The notes below the pieces were generated by a model, which was given only the letters and a program-made list of their open reading frames with translations, did not search any database and was not told where the DNA came from. This document shows positions 30,273 through 40,390 of a stretch of DNA of 64,000 nt, piece after piece. Position 1 is the stretch's first letter. The number at the start of each line of letters is the position of its first letter. Source of the DNA: Shinisaurus crocodilurus (lineage: Eukaryota; Chordata; Lepidosauria; Squamata; Shinisauridae); the NCBI GenBank assembly GCA_021292165.1, contig CM037877.1, forward strand, positions 207,866,715 through 207,930,714, written 5' to 3'. A program made the translations under genes and the position numbers.

Positions 30273-31324
30273 AAGCCTATTGGCTTGCTGAACTCATATA
30301 CAGGAGTTCTAGGAATCTACCACAGGATCTGGTAGAACCAGGGCTTTTTTTCTGGTGGAACTCACCGGAACTGAGTTCCAGCATCTTTTCTTCTATTAAT
30401 TGCATTACAATTTAATCGCCATCTACTCCCGAGGAAACCAGCAGTCTCCTGGGGCTTTTGTTTGAAGGGGGGGGATTGTGCTTTCCATCTTGCTAAAACA
30501 TGTGAGATGTGTCCACTAAAAGCCCCGCAAATCACAAGAAGTTCAGGTAGGAGGGGTAGTGGTCAGGGCATGGGGCATCCATACAGCACTAGGGATGGAT
30601 CGGTTAATTTTGTTCTCATCAAGATTGTTGGATTTTCAAGCTTTTGCTCATTCCATCCTGCTTTCGCACAAGTTTGAAAGGCATTTTTTTTTAAAGTCTG
30701 CACAGAACGTAACACTATTTTGTGCACATTTCCCCCCAAACATATGCATTTTTGTGTGCATTTTTCAAATCTATCCATTTTTCTAAATACCTTTTCATTG
30801 ATGCAGTGCAGTTTTGTGAGCCCACTGCCAAGAGCCCCCTGGAGTGGCTCCTCCTCTTCACCACTGCAACCTGCCTGTTCAGCTGCCTCTCACTCTGGCC
30901 CAGACAGACAACAGTGGTGGTGAGAAGGCGGGAGCAGTAGAAGACACTGCCTACTTGCTCACAGGCTCTCTGCCTGCCAAGCAAGCAAGGTAGCAATAAT
31001 GAGAAAGAAGATGAAGAATCAAGAACAATAGCTGCTGGTGACAATGGTGGTCAGAAAGTAGATTCATGGAGGGAGGGGACCCATTGAAGGTGCCTTGCCT
31101 AAGGGCCCTCAGAAAGTTGGAGACAGCACTGGTCTGAAAGTGGGATGGCTGCTTTGATGTATATGCTAATCCCACTTTCATCTCTACTAAAGAGGGGTTT
31201 TAAAAGATTTTTTTAAGCAATTCAAACACCTATTTAATTATGGGAAATGGGAGGACAACGGGGTGGGGGGAGAGTATCATGGGAAGTGATGCTTCTCTCA
31301 AACACTGTCAACTCTTTTAAAAAC
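30273..31324. other. Unassigned non-coding DNA
   Basis: An old AT-rich repeat may span 30585-30830 ('TGTGCACATTTCCCCCCAAA', 'GCATTTTTGTGTGCATTTTT'). The 109-codon reverse frame at 30715-31044 lacks a domain. Confidence 0.4.
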
Positions 31325-31515
31325 CATTGGCTGGGTTCACACAACAGGCTAAGCCTCAATGGGAATAAAACTACTGAGGCTTAGTGTGATGTCCGAACCC
31401 AGTAAGGGTTAGTTAGGGTGGTTAAAGAGAGTCTCCTTAACCACCCTACTAAGCCATGGCTTGTACTAGGGTTTAGAAAACCCTAGGAGGTTTAGCGTGT
31501 CATCCGAACCTGGAC
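31325..31515. mobile_element. MITE of the 'GGGTTCACACAACA' group
   Basis: Left 'CTGGGTTCACACAACAGGCT' and right 'TAGCGTGTCATCCGAACCTG' are inverted ends; an inner 'GTGTGATGTCCGAACCCAG' closes a first hairpin. Like 11173 and 29768 it contains the terminal motif more than twice. Confidence 0.65.
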
Positions 31516-31639
31516 AACATGCGAACCTTCTACAAAGCCAAAAAGGGCTTGTAAGAGCTCCTTGGCCAAAGTGGCAAAGTCTGTCACTTTGGCAAAGGGG
31601 CTCTGGCTGATGGCAGCCAGCCAAGTGCCCAAGCAGCAC

Positions 31640-31805
31640 TTAGCATTTATTTTATTTTATTTTATTCTTAATTTCTTTATTTATTCAATTTATATCCCGC
31701 CGCCTATATACTATTACTCTAGGCGGCGTACAAAATAACAATCAATTAAACAGATAAATATACAATAAAAACATCTGTTAAACATAAAAACAGTATTAAA
31801 ATTCC
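31640..31805 (-). mobile_element. L2-like LINE 3' end
   Basis: (TTTTA)n, then 'TTTATATCCCGCCGCCTATA' and 'CTAGGCGGCGTACAAAATAA', is the reverse of an L2-type terminus. A-rich UTR continues to about 31800. Confidence 0.65.
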
Positions 31806-31829
31806 ATAAAAACAGCATGGCTGTCCTTG

Positions 31830-32600
31830 GCTTCCCATGTCACGTGCGCTCCTACCGATGTCAGGAAAGCGGGATTGCTTGCGAGCGATCCCACTCTCCC
31901 AGGATTGGCTGGAGCGTGGGGGGAAGCCCCAAAGGACTGCAGCAGCAGATCCGCGCACCCAGCCTCGCTTGCTCTTGAGAGTTAGCGAGGCCGGATGCCT
32001 GGATCCCCCAGCACCGCCCCCCACTGCCACTGTCCTTTTGCCCAAAAGGACAGGTGTGGCGGTGGTGGGATCCAGCCGCCCAGGCCTCGTGTGCTCTCGA
32101 GAGCAACCGAGGCCTGGGTGGTTGGATCACGCCACCCCCACCCCCGCCACTGCTGTCCTTTCACCTGAAGGGACAGCGGCGGCGGCAGGGGTGGGATCCA
32201 GCTGCCCAGGCCTCGCGGGCTCTCAAGAGCAGGCGAGGCCTGGGAGGCTGGATTGCGCCATCGCTGCCACTGTCCTTTCAGGTGAAAGGACAGCGGCAGT
32301 GGCAGTGCCTCTTCCTCCCTAATCCCCACTCAGGGATTAGGGAGGAGGAGGGGCACGGCAGACCCCTGCGGGTGCCGCACCCAGCAAGGGCAGGAGTGGG
32401 GAGCGATTCCCCCTGTCCATGCAGCGTGCGTGTGCCGCGTGGACTGGGGGAAGCAGGGCCCCCCTGCCCTCCAGGACTAGCTGGCCCTGGCTGGCGGGCT
32501 TACTGATTCTGGCAGCGGCAAGGGGGATTGGCCACATGCTGTCTTGACAGCGCACAGCTAATCCCCCTCGCCGCTGCCATTGACTGACCTACAATCCATC
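31830..32600. repeat. GC-rich tandem array of hairpin-forming units
   Basis: Three units of about 113-128 bp (31940-32067, 32068-32193, 32194-32306) each hold two inverted repeats. One is 'GGCCTCG...AGAGC...CGAGGCC' around CTCTCGAGAGC-like centres; the other is 'CTGTCCTTT...AAAGGACAG'. Units 2 and 3 begin GGATCCAGC. A further hairpin, CTCCCTAATCCC/GGGATTAGGGAG, follows at 32311-32345. The block is CpG-rich. Open frames to 161 codons on both strands are repeat-derived. Confidence 0.8.
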
Positions 32601-32647
32601 CCCATCATGAATACAGCAGTGCTAAGTAGAAAATTACTTTACACGTA

Positions 32648-32897
32648 CAGTCATGCCTTGGATTAAGAGCATAATTCATTCCGGAAACGTGCTTGTAATC
32701 CAAAACACTCTTATATCAAAACAAAATCCCCGGAAAAAAAATTGTACAGACATTTTTAATTTAAGCCGTACTATAGTACTTGTATTGCAAGATGTCGCTT
32801 GTATATCAAGACAATTTTTTAAAAATAAATATTTTAAAATGTGCTTGTCTTGCAAAACGCTCTCAAACCAAGTTACTTGCAATCCAAGGTATTACTG
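32648..32897. mobile_element. Tc1/mariner (Tigger-like) MITE, TA target duplication
   Basis: 250 bp beginning CAGTCATGCCTTGGATTAAG and ending CTTGCAATCCAAGGTATTACTG-type sequence, an inverted pair, flanked by TA at 32646-32647 and 32898-32899. The interior shows 'ATTCATTCCGGAAACGTGCT', 'TGTAATCCAAAACACTC' and 'GTCTTGCAAAACGC'. These ends are characteristic of Tigger/pogo-type non-autonomous elements. No transposase frame. Confidence 0.82.
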
Positions 32898-32899
32898 TA

Positions 32900-33789
32900 T
32901 TTTGTTTATTCTCACAGGAACCCTGCAAACTAGAGTATTACACAGAAGGGAAGTGAGACTGCGTGTGGCATGGCATGCCCGAGGTGTCACGATGTCACTG
33001 GCAACATTGTGACTAGAGAGATTCCCTACGTCTAAGCCCGATTCTCTATCCACCACACCTACTGTTCATTTATGTCCGTTTCACATTTCACAGGTGCAAA
33101 ATGAGGCAAACTGACTCATACTGCAACCTGAAACTAGGGCTGCCAAATTCAGCACAGAGCAAGGTTTCAGTGTATTTTGGGAGTTATTATAGAATGAAAA
33201 GTTTCAGCAAAATATCACTACTGTGATGGGAGAAGCAGCAGATAATGATTCCCACTCTACATAACTATTAGAGGAAGGAACTGGAGCTCTGTGTTGTACT
33301 GAATCCCACAGCCAAAAGAGCTGACAGCCTCTATCTCCTTATCTTCCCCCATGGGACGTCTTTTTTCAACTTCTGCATCAGTCTAATGTGCCGATATTGA
33401 TGTCAGAAGGAACTAAAATAAGAAGAGATGTCCCTCATGCATCCCCACCCAAATCCGTTGGAGTTAGGATCTCCCCTCTGTACAGTTACAACAAGTCATG
33501 TAAACAGCAACATTCACAAAGTAAGCCATTCCCATTGTAGTCACTTGACAGACAGCAAAATGGAACGAGTTCCCCAAGGTCTCCAGAAGGTTGGAACTGG
33601 GACCACTAACCTGCACAGTTTGGGATCAGTGCCTTACCTAATGCTCAGCAAGATTCCCCCATACAAGGTGAGCATGGCTGATGTGCTAGTGGTGTAGTAG
33701 TAACGCCTGATGCGCAGGCACTCCTCATGACAGCTCTCATAGCCATGCCCCCCAAGCAGAGTAAAAAAAAAAAAAAATACAGGCAGTTG
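32900..33789. other. Mostly unassigned; degraded SINE-like stretch
   Basis: 32900-33070 resembles an old tRNA-SINE in reverse ('CCCGATTCTCTATCCACCAC'). The remainder, including an A13 tract near 33765, is not recognised. Confidence 0.4.
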
Positions 33790-34016
33790 TGTTGCTCTAT
33801 ATTTTAGTTTAAAGCACTTACTGCCAGTAATCAAGCCTTAAGAGAGGCATTTTAGAAAAAGGGGGGAAACGGCAAAAACCACAAACAATAGGTGGTTGGG
33901 TGAAAGCAGGTGGGCCAAGGGAAGGGGGTGTGGCCTTCTGGGGAACCTCAGAGGGCCAGAGTGGGAGCTCTGGTGGTGGGCCATATTTGGTCCCTGGGCG
34001 TGAGGTTCTGCACCCC
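33790..34016 (+). mobile_element. hAT-C MITE, left-truncated
   Basis: Begins inside the body ('AGTTTAAAGCACTTACTGCC'), continues 'GGGGTGTGGCCTTCTGGGGA', 'ACCTCAGAGGGCCAG', and ends 'GTGAGGTTCTGCACCCCTG'. The left terminus is missing. Confidence 0.75.
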
Positions 34017-34020
34017 TGAT

Positions 34021-35254
34021 CTATATCCACAAAGCTTTTCTAGCAGTTTTCGACTGCTAGAAGCAGGTCTTTTTTCTGAAGCTAATCAGTCTTAATTGCC
34101 CATTGAAGACCCAACCGCCCCAGATACTTTGCATTACGTCAGGGAAACAATATATTGTTGCTGGGAAAATAATTCCCACCCCCACCCGCCCCAGCTACTG
34201 TGAGGATTGCAGCTACGCTCTGAGGGAACAGTGAGGGTAACCTGAGGAGAGTGGCAGAGGAGAACATCATCATCCCTGCTAATCAGAAGTTCCCAGTGTT
34301 TTGACCCTGTGAGCCCCCGCTTCACTACACCATTGCTGGTGTGTGAAGAGCCACTTTGGCCTCCTGGGCTTTTTTTTATTATTATTATCATCCCAAAATG
34401 AGGCTTTGGCATTTGCATAATTATGCTGCCATCCTTCACATTCACATACGCAAGCCTCCCGTTCCCTTCTTCTCTGACATCAAACATTTATGACTCCCTA
34501 CGTTAAGTCTCTCTCTCTCTCTCTCTCTCTCTGTGCTCAGCTGTTGTGCACGCAAGGAGACGCACTCTAATAAGACATGGTGAGCAGTGAGGCTGTGAGG
34601 AATAATTTAGATTTGGCTGAGGGGGTATAATGCTTTTTTAATTGCCGTCAAGTGCCATGTCACAGGCATGTACTATTGATAGTGATTATCCCTGTAAAGT
34701 GCTCGCCTTTTTGTGTATGTAGCTCTGACATTTGATTTCTCTCCAGGTCCTTTGTTTCCTTCCCTTGCCTTCTACTGTGATTGTTTTTTGGGGGGAGACC
34801 CCATTTCTTCTCAGCCCTCCTTTACTCCCACTCACCACTCCTTCTTGCCATTTCTTGTTTTGCTGTCTCCCCGATCACACCATTTTATGATGCTTGCATA
34901 TCTGTCCATTCTCTGGCTAGAGCTGCTTTGCTTTGCTTTGCTTTGCGTTCCCGCTCCACAATCCCATTTGTCCAACCTTCTTTCTCTTTATTTCTTCCTC
35001 TTATGAGCCTTTTTTAAATCCCACTTTCCCCAAGTGCAAGTCTACTCACACTCCTTTCACAGCCCATGCCTACTACATGTGTATAGGGGGAGGCCAGCTT
35101 CTAGAATAGATTACCGTATGCACCAGAAATGCATTGAAGTCACAGGGCAAATTGGGGTGACTTGACAGTATAGACAACAGGGCTCGTTCTGTACCTTGGA
35201 TCTTGGTATGGAGAAAGGCAAGCTTGAAATGGACTCACTGACCAACTGAATGAA
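34021..35254. other. Unassigned non-coding DNA
   Basis: (CT)n at 34508-34532 and (CTTTG)n at 34925-34947. Two overlapping pyrimidine-rich frames at 34713-35017 have no domain. Confidence 0.45.
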
Positions 35255-35257
35255 TAA

Positions 35258-35391
35258 GGGTGCAATCCTATGCATATTTAGACAGGGGGGAAAGTCCTAC
35301 CATTCCCAGCATGCCCCAGCCAGTCTGGCTGGGGCATGCTGGGAACTGTAGTAGGACTTTTTTCTGTCTAAACATGCATAGGATTGCACCC
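35258..35391. mobile_element. Palindromic Harbinger-like MITE, TAA target duplication
   Basis: 134 bp beginning GGGTGCAATCCTATGCATAT and ending ATGCATAGGATTGCACCC. The arms are about 60 bp with centre 'CCAGCCAGTCTGGCTGG'. TAA flanks both sides (35255-35257, 35392-35394), the 3-bp duplication typical of PIF/Harbinger. A relative with TTA flanks is at 52092. Confidence 0.85.
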
Positions 35392-35394
35392 TAA

Positions 35395-36329
35395 AATATT
35401 TGTGTAGATGAGGACTTGTGTAGTAATAAGTAGGTACAGCTTATATCACAGCACTGCAGAAATGCATAAAGCTTTACCTTCCAAAAATTCTCTCTCCCAA
35501 ACAATTTCTAAAGACATCCAGTCCTATATTGTATCTGGGCGCCAAGCTAGACAAAACATAACATGTGTAAATGCATTTAATGTGTCTCATTTGTATGATT
35601 TAAATAGAAGCTGATGGGAGGGGGGAGAATTAAGGTAATGACTGCGGCACATGGGGGGGGGGTTAACCCTTTCCCCCTGCATTGCAGTCCCAATTACAAT
35701 CATGCCCACCTTCCAGCTTCTATTAGTCCCATGGAAGCTGCCATTGACAGCTAGGTCACTCTAGCCCAAATCACCATTTTTAGATGTGCCACAGAGAGAA
35801 GACTTGCATTTGTCATAGTTACGTTTGCAAACTTCCCCCCCCCCCTGGGAGTGCATCTGTGATTTTAACAGCTGCATAACAACCAGAAATGTGTAGGTGA
35901 AGCTATTCCTGCCATGCTTATCCCTTGATGCAAAACGTTTCACCTTGTGATTTCTGATCATTATACATAACAGCACAACAGTGGTAAGCCCTAATCCTAA
36001 CCTCTGAGTTTGCCCCTACCCTGACATGTCAAGGTCAGCACAATTTGCAAGGGCTCCTCCTGACCCTTGGAAGCTTCATCCAAAGGGGCTGTGAGAATGG
36101 TTCCAGGGGCTGGATGGTAACAGTCCAGGACTGGTTGGCCAGAAAAGGACCTTCAAATTTCCTCCACACAACTCTGAAACAGCACATCAGAGCGCCCCCC
36201 CCCCCGCCGCCTGCAGTTGTTGGCCCTCCTGGCTTGCCATATCAGGAAGTGCCTGAGCCGGCTCTCAGGCACTGTACTTTCAGTTTCTGTTCAGCATCGG
36301 CTGCAGTCGTATGCTGTGCTGGCTGTTCT
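35395..36329. other. Unassigned non-coding DNA
   Basis: G-run at 35653-35661 and C-run at 36195-36205; nothing else recognised. Confidence 0.45.
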
Positions 36330-36337
36330 CAATAAGC

Positions 36338-36443
36338 CAGTGTTCTCCAACCTTGGGTCCCCAGATGTTTTTGGCCTACAACTCCCAGCATGCTGGGAGT
36401 TGTAGGCCAAAAACATCTGGGGACCCAAGGTTGGAGAACACTG
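36338..36443. mobile_element. Perfectly palindromic hAT MITE, 106 bp
   Basis: CAGTGTTCTCCAACCTTGGG to CCCAAGGTTGGAGAACACTG, with both 53-nt halves exact reverse complements and no spacer (axis at the TGCA of 'CCCAGCATGCTGGG'). The target duplication CAATAAGC is perfect (36330-36337, 36444-36451). It is the symmetrical sister of 22112-22221. It has no coding capacity and presumably depends on a hAT transposase encoded elsewhere. Confidence 0.96.
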
Positions 36444-36451
36444 CAATAAGC

Positions 36452-37008
36452 CTTATTTATTAAAGTTGTTGTTCTTGGTTTTACATCCTCAGTGTGTTCT
36501 TCTCTTCATGAAATGTGTACCTGCTTTGTGTGCTTTAGCTTCATCTGGGACCCTGCCATCTCCCACAGCCGAGAGGGGCCATTGCAAGGGCAGCACCTAC
36601 TAAGTCAGCTGCATAGCTGGTTCCCCATGTTAAGTGAGATGCCTTTGGGCCCCATCCTATGCCTTTAACAGCTGCGTAGAAGAGGCATGTTTGATCTATG
36701 TAGCTTATGTCATCATGCAGGAGCAAGGACAGCTACATTTCAACTCTTCGATTCAAATGGTTAAGGTGTCTTATTCAGAACTGCACAAGTTCCAAAGTGT
36801 AGCTGGAGAACATTCCCTCATGCCCTGTTTGTGGCCTTCCTGGAGGCAGCTGGTTGGCTACTACAGGAAACAGGAGACTGGACCAGATGGACCTTTGGTC
36901 TGACCAGCAGATTTCTTCTTATGTCCTTATACACATAGAAGTCATGTCTGCTGTGAAGATGCCCATTTATACATCAATAGAATGAAGTGATCATGCTTTT
37001 CTTAAGAC
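36452..37008. other. Mostly unassigned; SINE-B-like tail fragment
   Basis: 36850-36935 contains 'GACTGGACCAGATGGACCTT', 'TGGTCTGACCAGCAGATTTC', 'TTCTTATGTCC', the 3' end of a SINE-B/CR1-like repeat (+). The rest is not assigned. Confidence 0.4.
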
Positions 37009-37262
37009 TCGGGGTACAGAATCTCAAGCCCAGGGGACCAAATGCAACCGTCCTGGGGTCCCAATCAGGCCCCCTGGTGTTCCCCACATAGCCCCTCCCC
37101 CTTTCCCTGGCTCCTCCCCCTTTCCCTGGCCACCAATTGTTTGGGGTTTCCAGCCTGTAGTGCAGTTCCCCAGCCGCCAGCCCCATTCTAAAAGGTTGAA
37201 CTGCCTCTCCTAAGGCCTAGTTACTGGGAGTAAGAGCTTTAAGCTACAATATGCTGGTATTT

Positions 37263-38250
37263 CATAGAATCATAGAATCATAGAAAAGTAGAGTTGGAAG
37301 GGGCCTACAAGGCCATCGAGTCCAACCCCCTGCTCAATGCAGGAATCCAGGTCAAAGCATCTCTGACAGATGTCTGTCCAGCTGCACCTTGAATGCCTCC
37401 AGAGTGGGAGAGCCCACCACCTCCCTAGGTAGTTGATTCCATTGTCTTATTGCTCTGACAGTCAGGAAATTTTTCCTGATGTTTAGGTGGAATCTAGGTT
37501 CCTGTAACTTGAGCCCATTATTCCGTGTCCTGCAAACTGGGATGATCGAGAAGAGATCCTGGCCCTCTTCTGTGTGACATCCCTTCAAATACTGGAAGAG
37601 TGCGATCATATCTCCCCTCTCCTCTTCTGAAGGCTAAACATGCCCAGTTCTTTCAGTCTCTCCTCATAGGACCTTGTTTCTAGTCCCTTTATCATCCTTG
37701 TTGCCCTCCTCTGAACCCTCTCCAGTTTGTCTATATCCTTCTTAAAGTGAGGTGCCCAGAACTCAAGATGAGGCCTAACCAGTGTCGAGTAAAGGGGAAT
37801 TATCACTTCCCGCGATTTGGAAGCTATACTTCTATTAATACAGCCCAAAATTGCATTTGCCTTCTTTGCAGCCACATCGCATTGCTGGCTCATATTCAGT
37901 TTGTGATCTACCACAATTCCAAGATCCTTCTCACTTGTAGTATTGTTGAGCCAAGTGTCCCCCATTCTGTAACTCTGCATTTGGTTTCCTCTCCCTAGGT
38001 GTAGCACTTGGCATTTATCCCTATTAAATTTCATTCTGTTGTTTTCGGCCCAGCGCTCCAGCCTATCGAGGTCACTTTGAATTTTGTTTCTGTCTTCCAG
38101 AGTATTAGCTGTTCCACCCAACTTTGTGTCATCTGCAAATTTGATAAGCATTCCCTGTACCTCCTGATCCAAGTCATTAATAAAAATGTTGAAGAGCACC
38201 GGGCCCAGGACCGAGCCCTGTGGTACCCCGCTTGTTACCTCTTCCCAGTT
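37263..38250 (-). mobile_element. CR1 LINE, 5'-truncated, nested in hAT-C
   Basis: The 3' end on the reverse strand carries the CR1 terminus with repeated ATTCTATGA units (37263-37285) and the conserved '3' GTTGGAAGGGGCC...CATCGAGTCCAACCCCC' region. It is 5'-truncated inside the reverse transcriptase at 'PNWEEV'. CR1 elements leave little or no target duplication, consistent with what is seen. Confidence 0.92.
37352..38250 (-). pseudogene. CR1 reverse transcriptase, C-terminal half
   Basis: The reverse strand encodes, in order, 'SGVPQGSVLGPVLFNIFIND', the catalytic block 'FADDTKLGG' (38139 downwards), 'WAENNRMKFNRDKCQVLHLG', 'DLGIVVDHKLNMSQQCD' and 'RRATRMIKGLE'. After a one-base frame change near 37608 it continues 'MIALFQYLKG', 'RFHLNIRKNFLTVRAIRQWN' and 'PTLEAFKVQLDRHL'. 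Two aspartates of the active site are retained. Truncation and the frameshift make it inactive. Confidence 0.92.
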
Positions 38251-38360
38251 TGGCCCCACCCTTTTTGCCTTCAGCCCCACCTGCCACTAAAATGTGCCCC
38301 CCAAGAGCTTCTCTGAAAGGGAATTCAGCCCTTTGGCTGAAAGAGGTTCAGCGCCCCTGT

Positions 38361-39112
38361 CCTAGACTATATACCACTTCAGGCTGCTGGTAGGGAGGCC
38401 GGGGTGTTTGAATGTTTCTCCTATCTGAAAAGAAAATCCTTGCATGCACACAGTTAGTATGCTGCAGAGAATAGTTCACCCTAATTTCTCCAAGAAATTT
38501 TCTAGATGCAGGCAGTGGTATAATGGTAAATTCTGAAGGGCTGGCAGATAGCATAATATTGAATTTATTATGTTCAGCATGCCGGCAATCCTATGCATGG
38601 TACGCTCCATTGAACTCAGTGGTGCTTACTTCTGACTGTGTAGGTGTAACTAGTAAAACACACTGGGCTTTAACAAAAGATCTTCAGCCAACTGAAATGC
38701 ATTTTTTTTTAAATTAGACATGCAAACCATCTTGGAAAGAAATGTTACCATTTAAACTCTTGGAGCAGAGTAAGAAGCCCATCAAAGAAAAGTATCCAGC
38801 AGCCTCTGCTTAATTCTTTTCCTCATCCTCTGCCTTCCTATATGCTCATCTGTCAAAAAAATATATAGTAAAACTTGAAAGTCTCATCATCACCTCATTC
38901 ACTTGCTGGAGCAAGGAGAGTTGTGTTACCCAGGCGCTCTGGCAGATTATGTCATCATGCTCCTACTTTGAAAAAAGCCCCATGCCCCCCCCTGTCTTCC
39001 CCTTCCGCTACACTACTAGGTATGGGGGGGTGTTGTTCATGAGGAACAATTCAAACGTACAATCCCCACTTGCAGCTCAAATCTTTCCCATTTGACTCTG
39101 CTGGTTGTATAG
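38361..39112. other. Mostly unassigned; MITE fragment at 38585
   Basis: 38585-38650 ('CAATCCTATGCATGGTACGC', 'CCATTGAACTCAGTGG') is one half of the 15812-type MITE. No exon recognised. Confidence 0.45.
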
Positions 39113-39618
39113 TAGGCGATCACTCGTAAACGAGTAAGATTGTCTTCCAGGATAAAATTACAAAAAGAAAATTATAAAAAGAGGAAATTCTAAAAAAAAT
39201 TGTGTAGACTCTAGCGATGGGTCCATAAGTGACTGTGGAGGCCAATTGTGGAAGACTGTGGAAGCTGTCGATCCACACAGCTTTCCACATTGAGGGCACA
39301 GGTTACCAGATGGAAGATGGTCCTATAAAGGATTCGTTTGACGTGCTTTTTGCTTAGCACGTTTCTCCCTTTCACCTTGCACTCGGGCTTCTTCAAAGTC
39401 CATGGAACCTTTGTGAAAGGCCAACCTCCATTTAGATCGTTCATGGGCCAGAGCTTCCCAGTTCTCGATGTTTTATATTGCATTTTTTTAAATTAGCCTT
39501 AAGAACATCTTTAAACCTCATATACTGACCACTGATATTCCGTTTTCCATCCTTGAGTTGGGAACAAAGTAACTGCTTTGGGAGACGGCAGTCAGACATT
39601 CGAACAACATGACCGGGT
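39113..39618 (-). mobile_element. ZF-LINE, copy 2
   Basis: Reverse-strand copy with the same 3' end ('GGCGATCACTCGTAAACGAG' on the + strand), UTR and C-terminal protein region ('FHKGSMDF', 'ALAHERS' homologues). The zinc-finger segment is disrupted by an insertion of about 20 bp near 39245-39265, and the frame is broken in several places. The 5' truncation near 'GACCGGTCATG' lies close to that of copy 3. Confidence 0.85.
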
Positions 39619-39825
39619 CCTAACCCTAAAGGCTATGAACAGTCAGATTCTCATTAGAGCACGACACTGGTAGTCCTAAACTGTGGGTATGGCCTGACAT
39701 TTCAAGACAGGAATGCTGGTCACTGGTGGGGATAGGCCTGATTTGTTTTTATGGCATTGTGCCAATTTATACATAGACCTTGCCTGATGTCTTTAAGAAA
39801 AAATGTTTCCCTGTAATGTCAGTAG

Positions 39826-39993
39826 ATTTCATAGATCATAGAGTTGGAAGGAGCCTACAAGGCTATCGAGTCCAACCCCCTGCTCAGTGCAGGAAACTAG
39901 AGGAGAGGTCTCCCATCCAAGTCATAACCAGGCTTGACCCTGCTTAGCTTTCCATGCTCAGACAAGCTGAGCCAGCGTAAGCCAGAGGCCTGT
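39826..39993 (-). mobile_element. 5S rRNA-headed SINE with CR1-like tail, copy 3
   Basis: Reverse orientation: tail 'ATTTCATAGATCATAGAGTT', then 'GGTCTCCCATCCAAGTCATA' (box C), 'CCCTGCTTAGCTTTCCATGC' (box A) and 'GCCAGCGTAAGCCAGAGGCC' (5' end). Full length. Confidence 0.9.
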
Positions 39994-40089
39994 GATAGCT
40001 CAAGCCCTCTGTAAAGAATAGAGCTAAATATATACTATACTCCAGCTTTGACTAGAATGGACTCGTAAATCCCAGCCTGCTCCTTTTAG

Positions 40090-40165
40090 TGCAATGCTGG
40101 ACATGTCTACTCAGATGTAAGCCCCTTTGAGCTCTAGGAGACTTAGTCCCAGGTAAGTCTGTATA
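40090..40165. mobile_element. 'CAATCCTAT' MITE fragment
   Basis: 'CTACTCAGATGTAAGCCCCT' and 'TTAGTCCCAGGTAAG' correspond to the body of the 15812 family; the ends are degraded. Confidence 0.45.
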
Positions 40166-40175
40166 CTAGCCTTTG

Positions 40176-40285
40176 CCAAGCTGGTGCCCTCGAGATGTGT
40201 TGGATTACACATAATGTGGCTCGGAGATTACAGGAGTTGTAGTCCAACACATCTCGAGGGCACCAAGTTGGGGAAAACTGGTATA
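40176..40285. mobile_element. Fold-back MITE, 'CCAACTTGGTGCCCTCGAGA' group
   Basis: 'CCAAGCTGGTGCCCTCGAGA' plus 'TGTGTTGGA' pairs with 'AGTCCAACACATCTCGAGGG' plus 'CACCAAGTTGGGG'. The centre 'ATAATGTGGCTCGGAG' is unpaired. The arms are nearly exact, so the copy is young. Confidence 0.8.
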
Positions 40286-40390
40286 TAGGATTGCAACCAT
40301 AGTCCAACACTATGTGGAAGGCAGCAGTGGGAGCAGCAGCATTCATTTTTGCCCTGCCTCCCTTCCTCCTTGCCATCATCTTCCTTAGGC

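Larger units (their letters stand above)
37009..38360 (-). mobile_element. hAT-C MITE split by CR1
   Basis: The hAT-C element in reverse orientation: left part 37009-37262 ('GGGGTACAGAATCTCAAGCC', 'TTCCCCAGCCGCCAG', 'CTACAATATGCTGGTATTT') and right part 38251-38360 ('TGGCCCCACCC', 'GGCTGAAAGAGGTTCAGCGC', 'CCCTG'). The two parts join correctly when the CR1 is removed. The flanks share only 5 of 8 bases. Confidence 0.8.

Noticed and set aside
31837..32555. GC-rich frames of 115-161 codons on both strands
   Set aside because: They come from tandem hairpin units; the repeating 'PAAQASRALES'-like text mirrors the DNA repeat and not a protein family.
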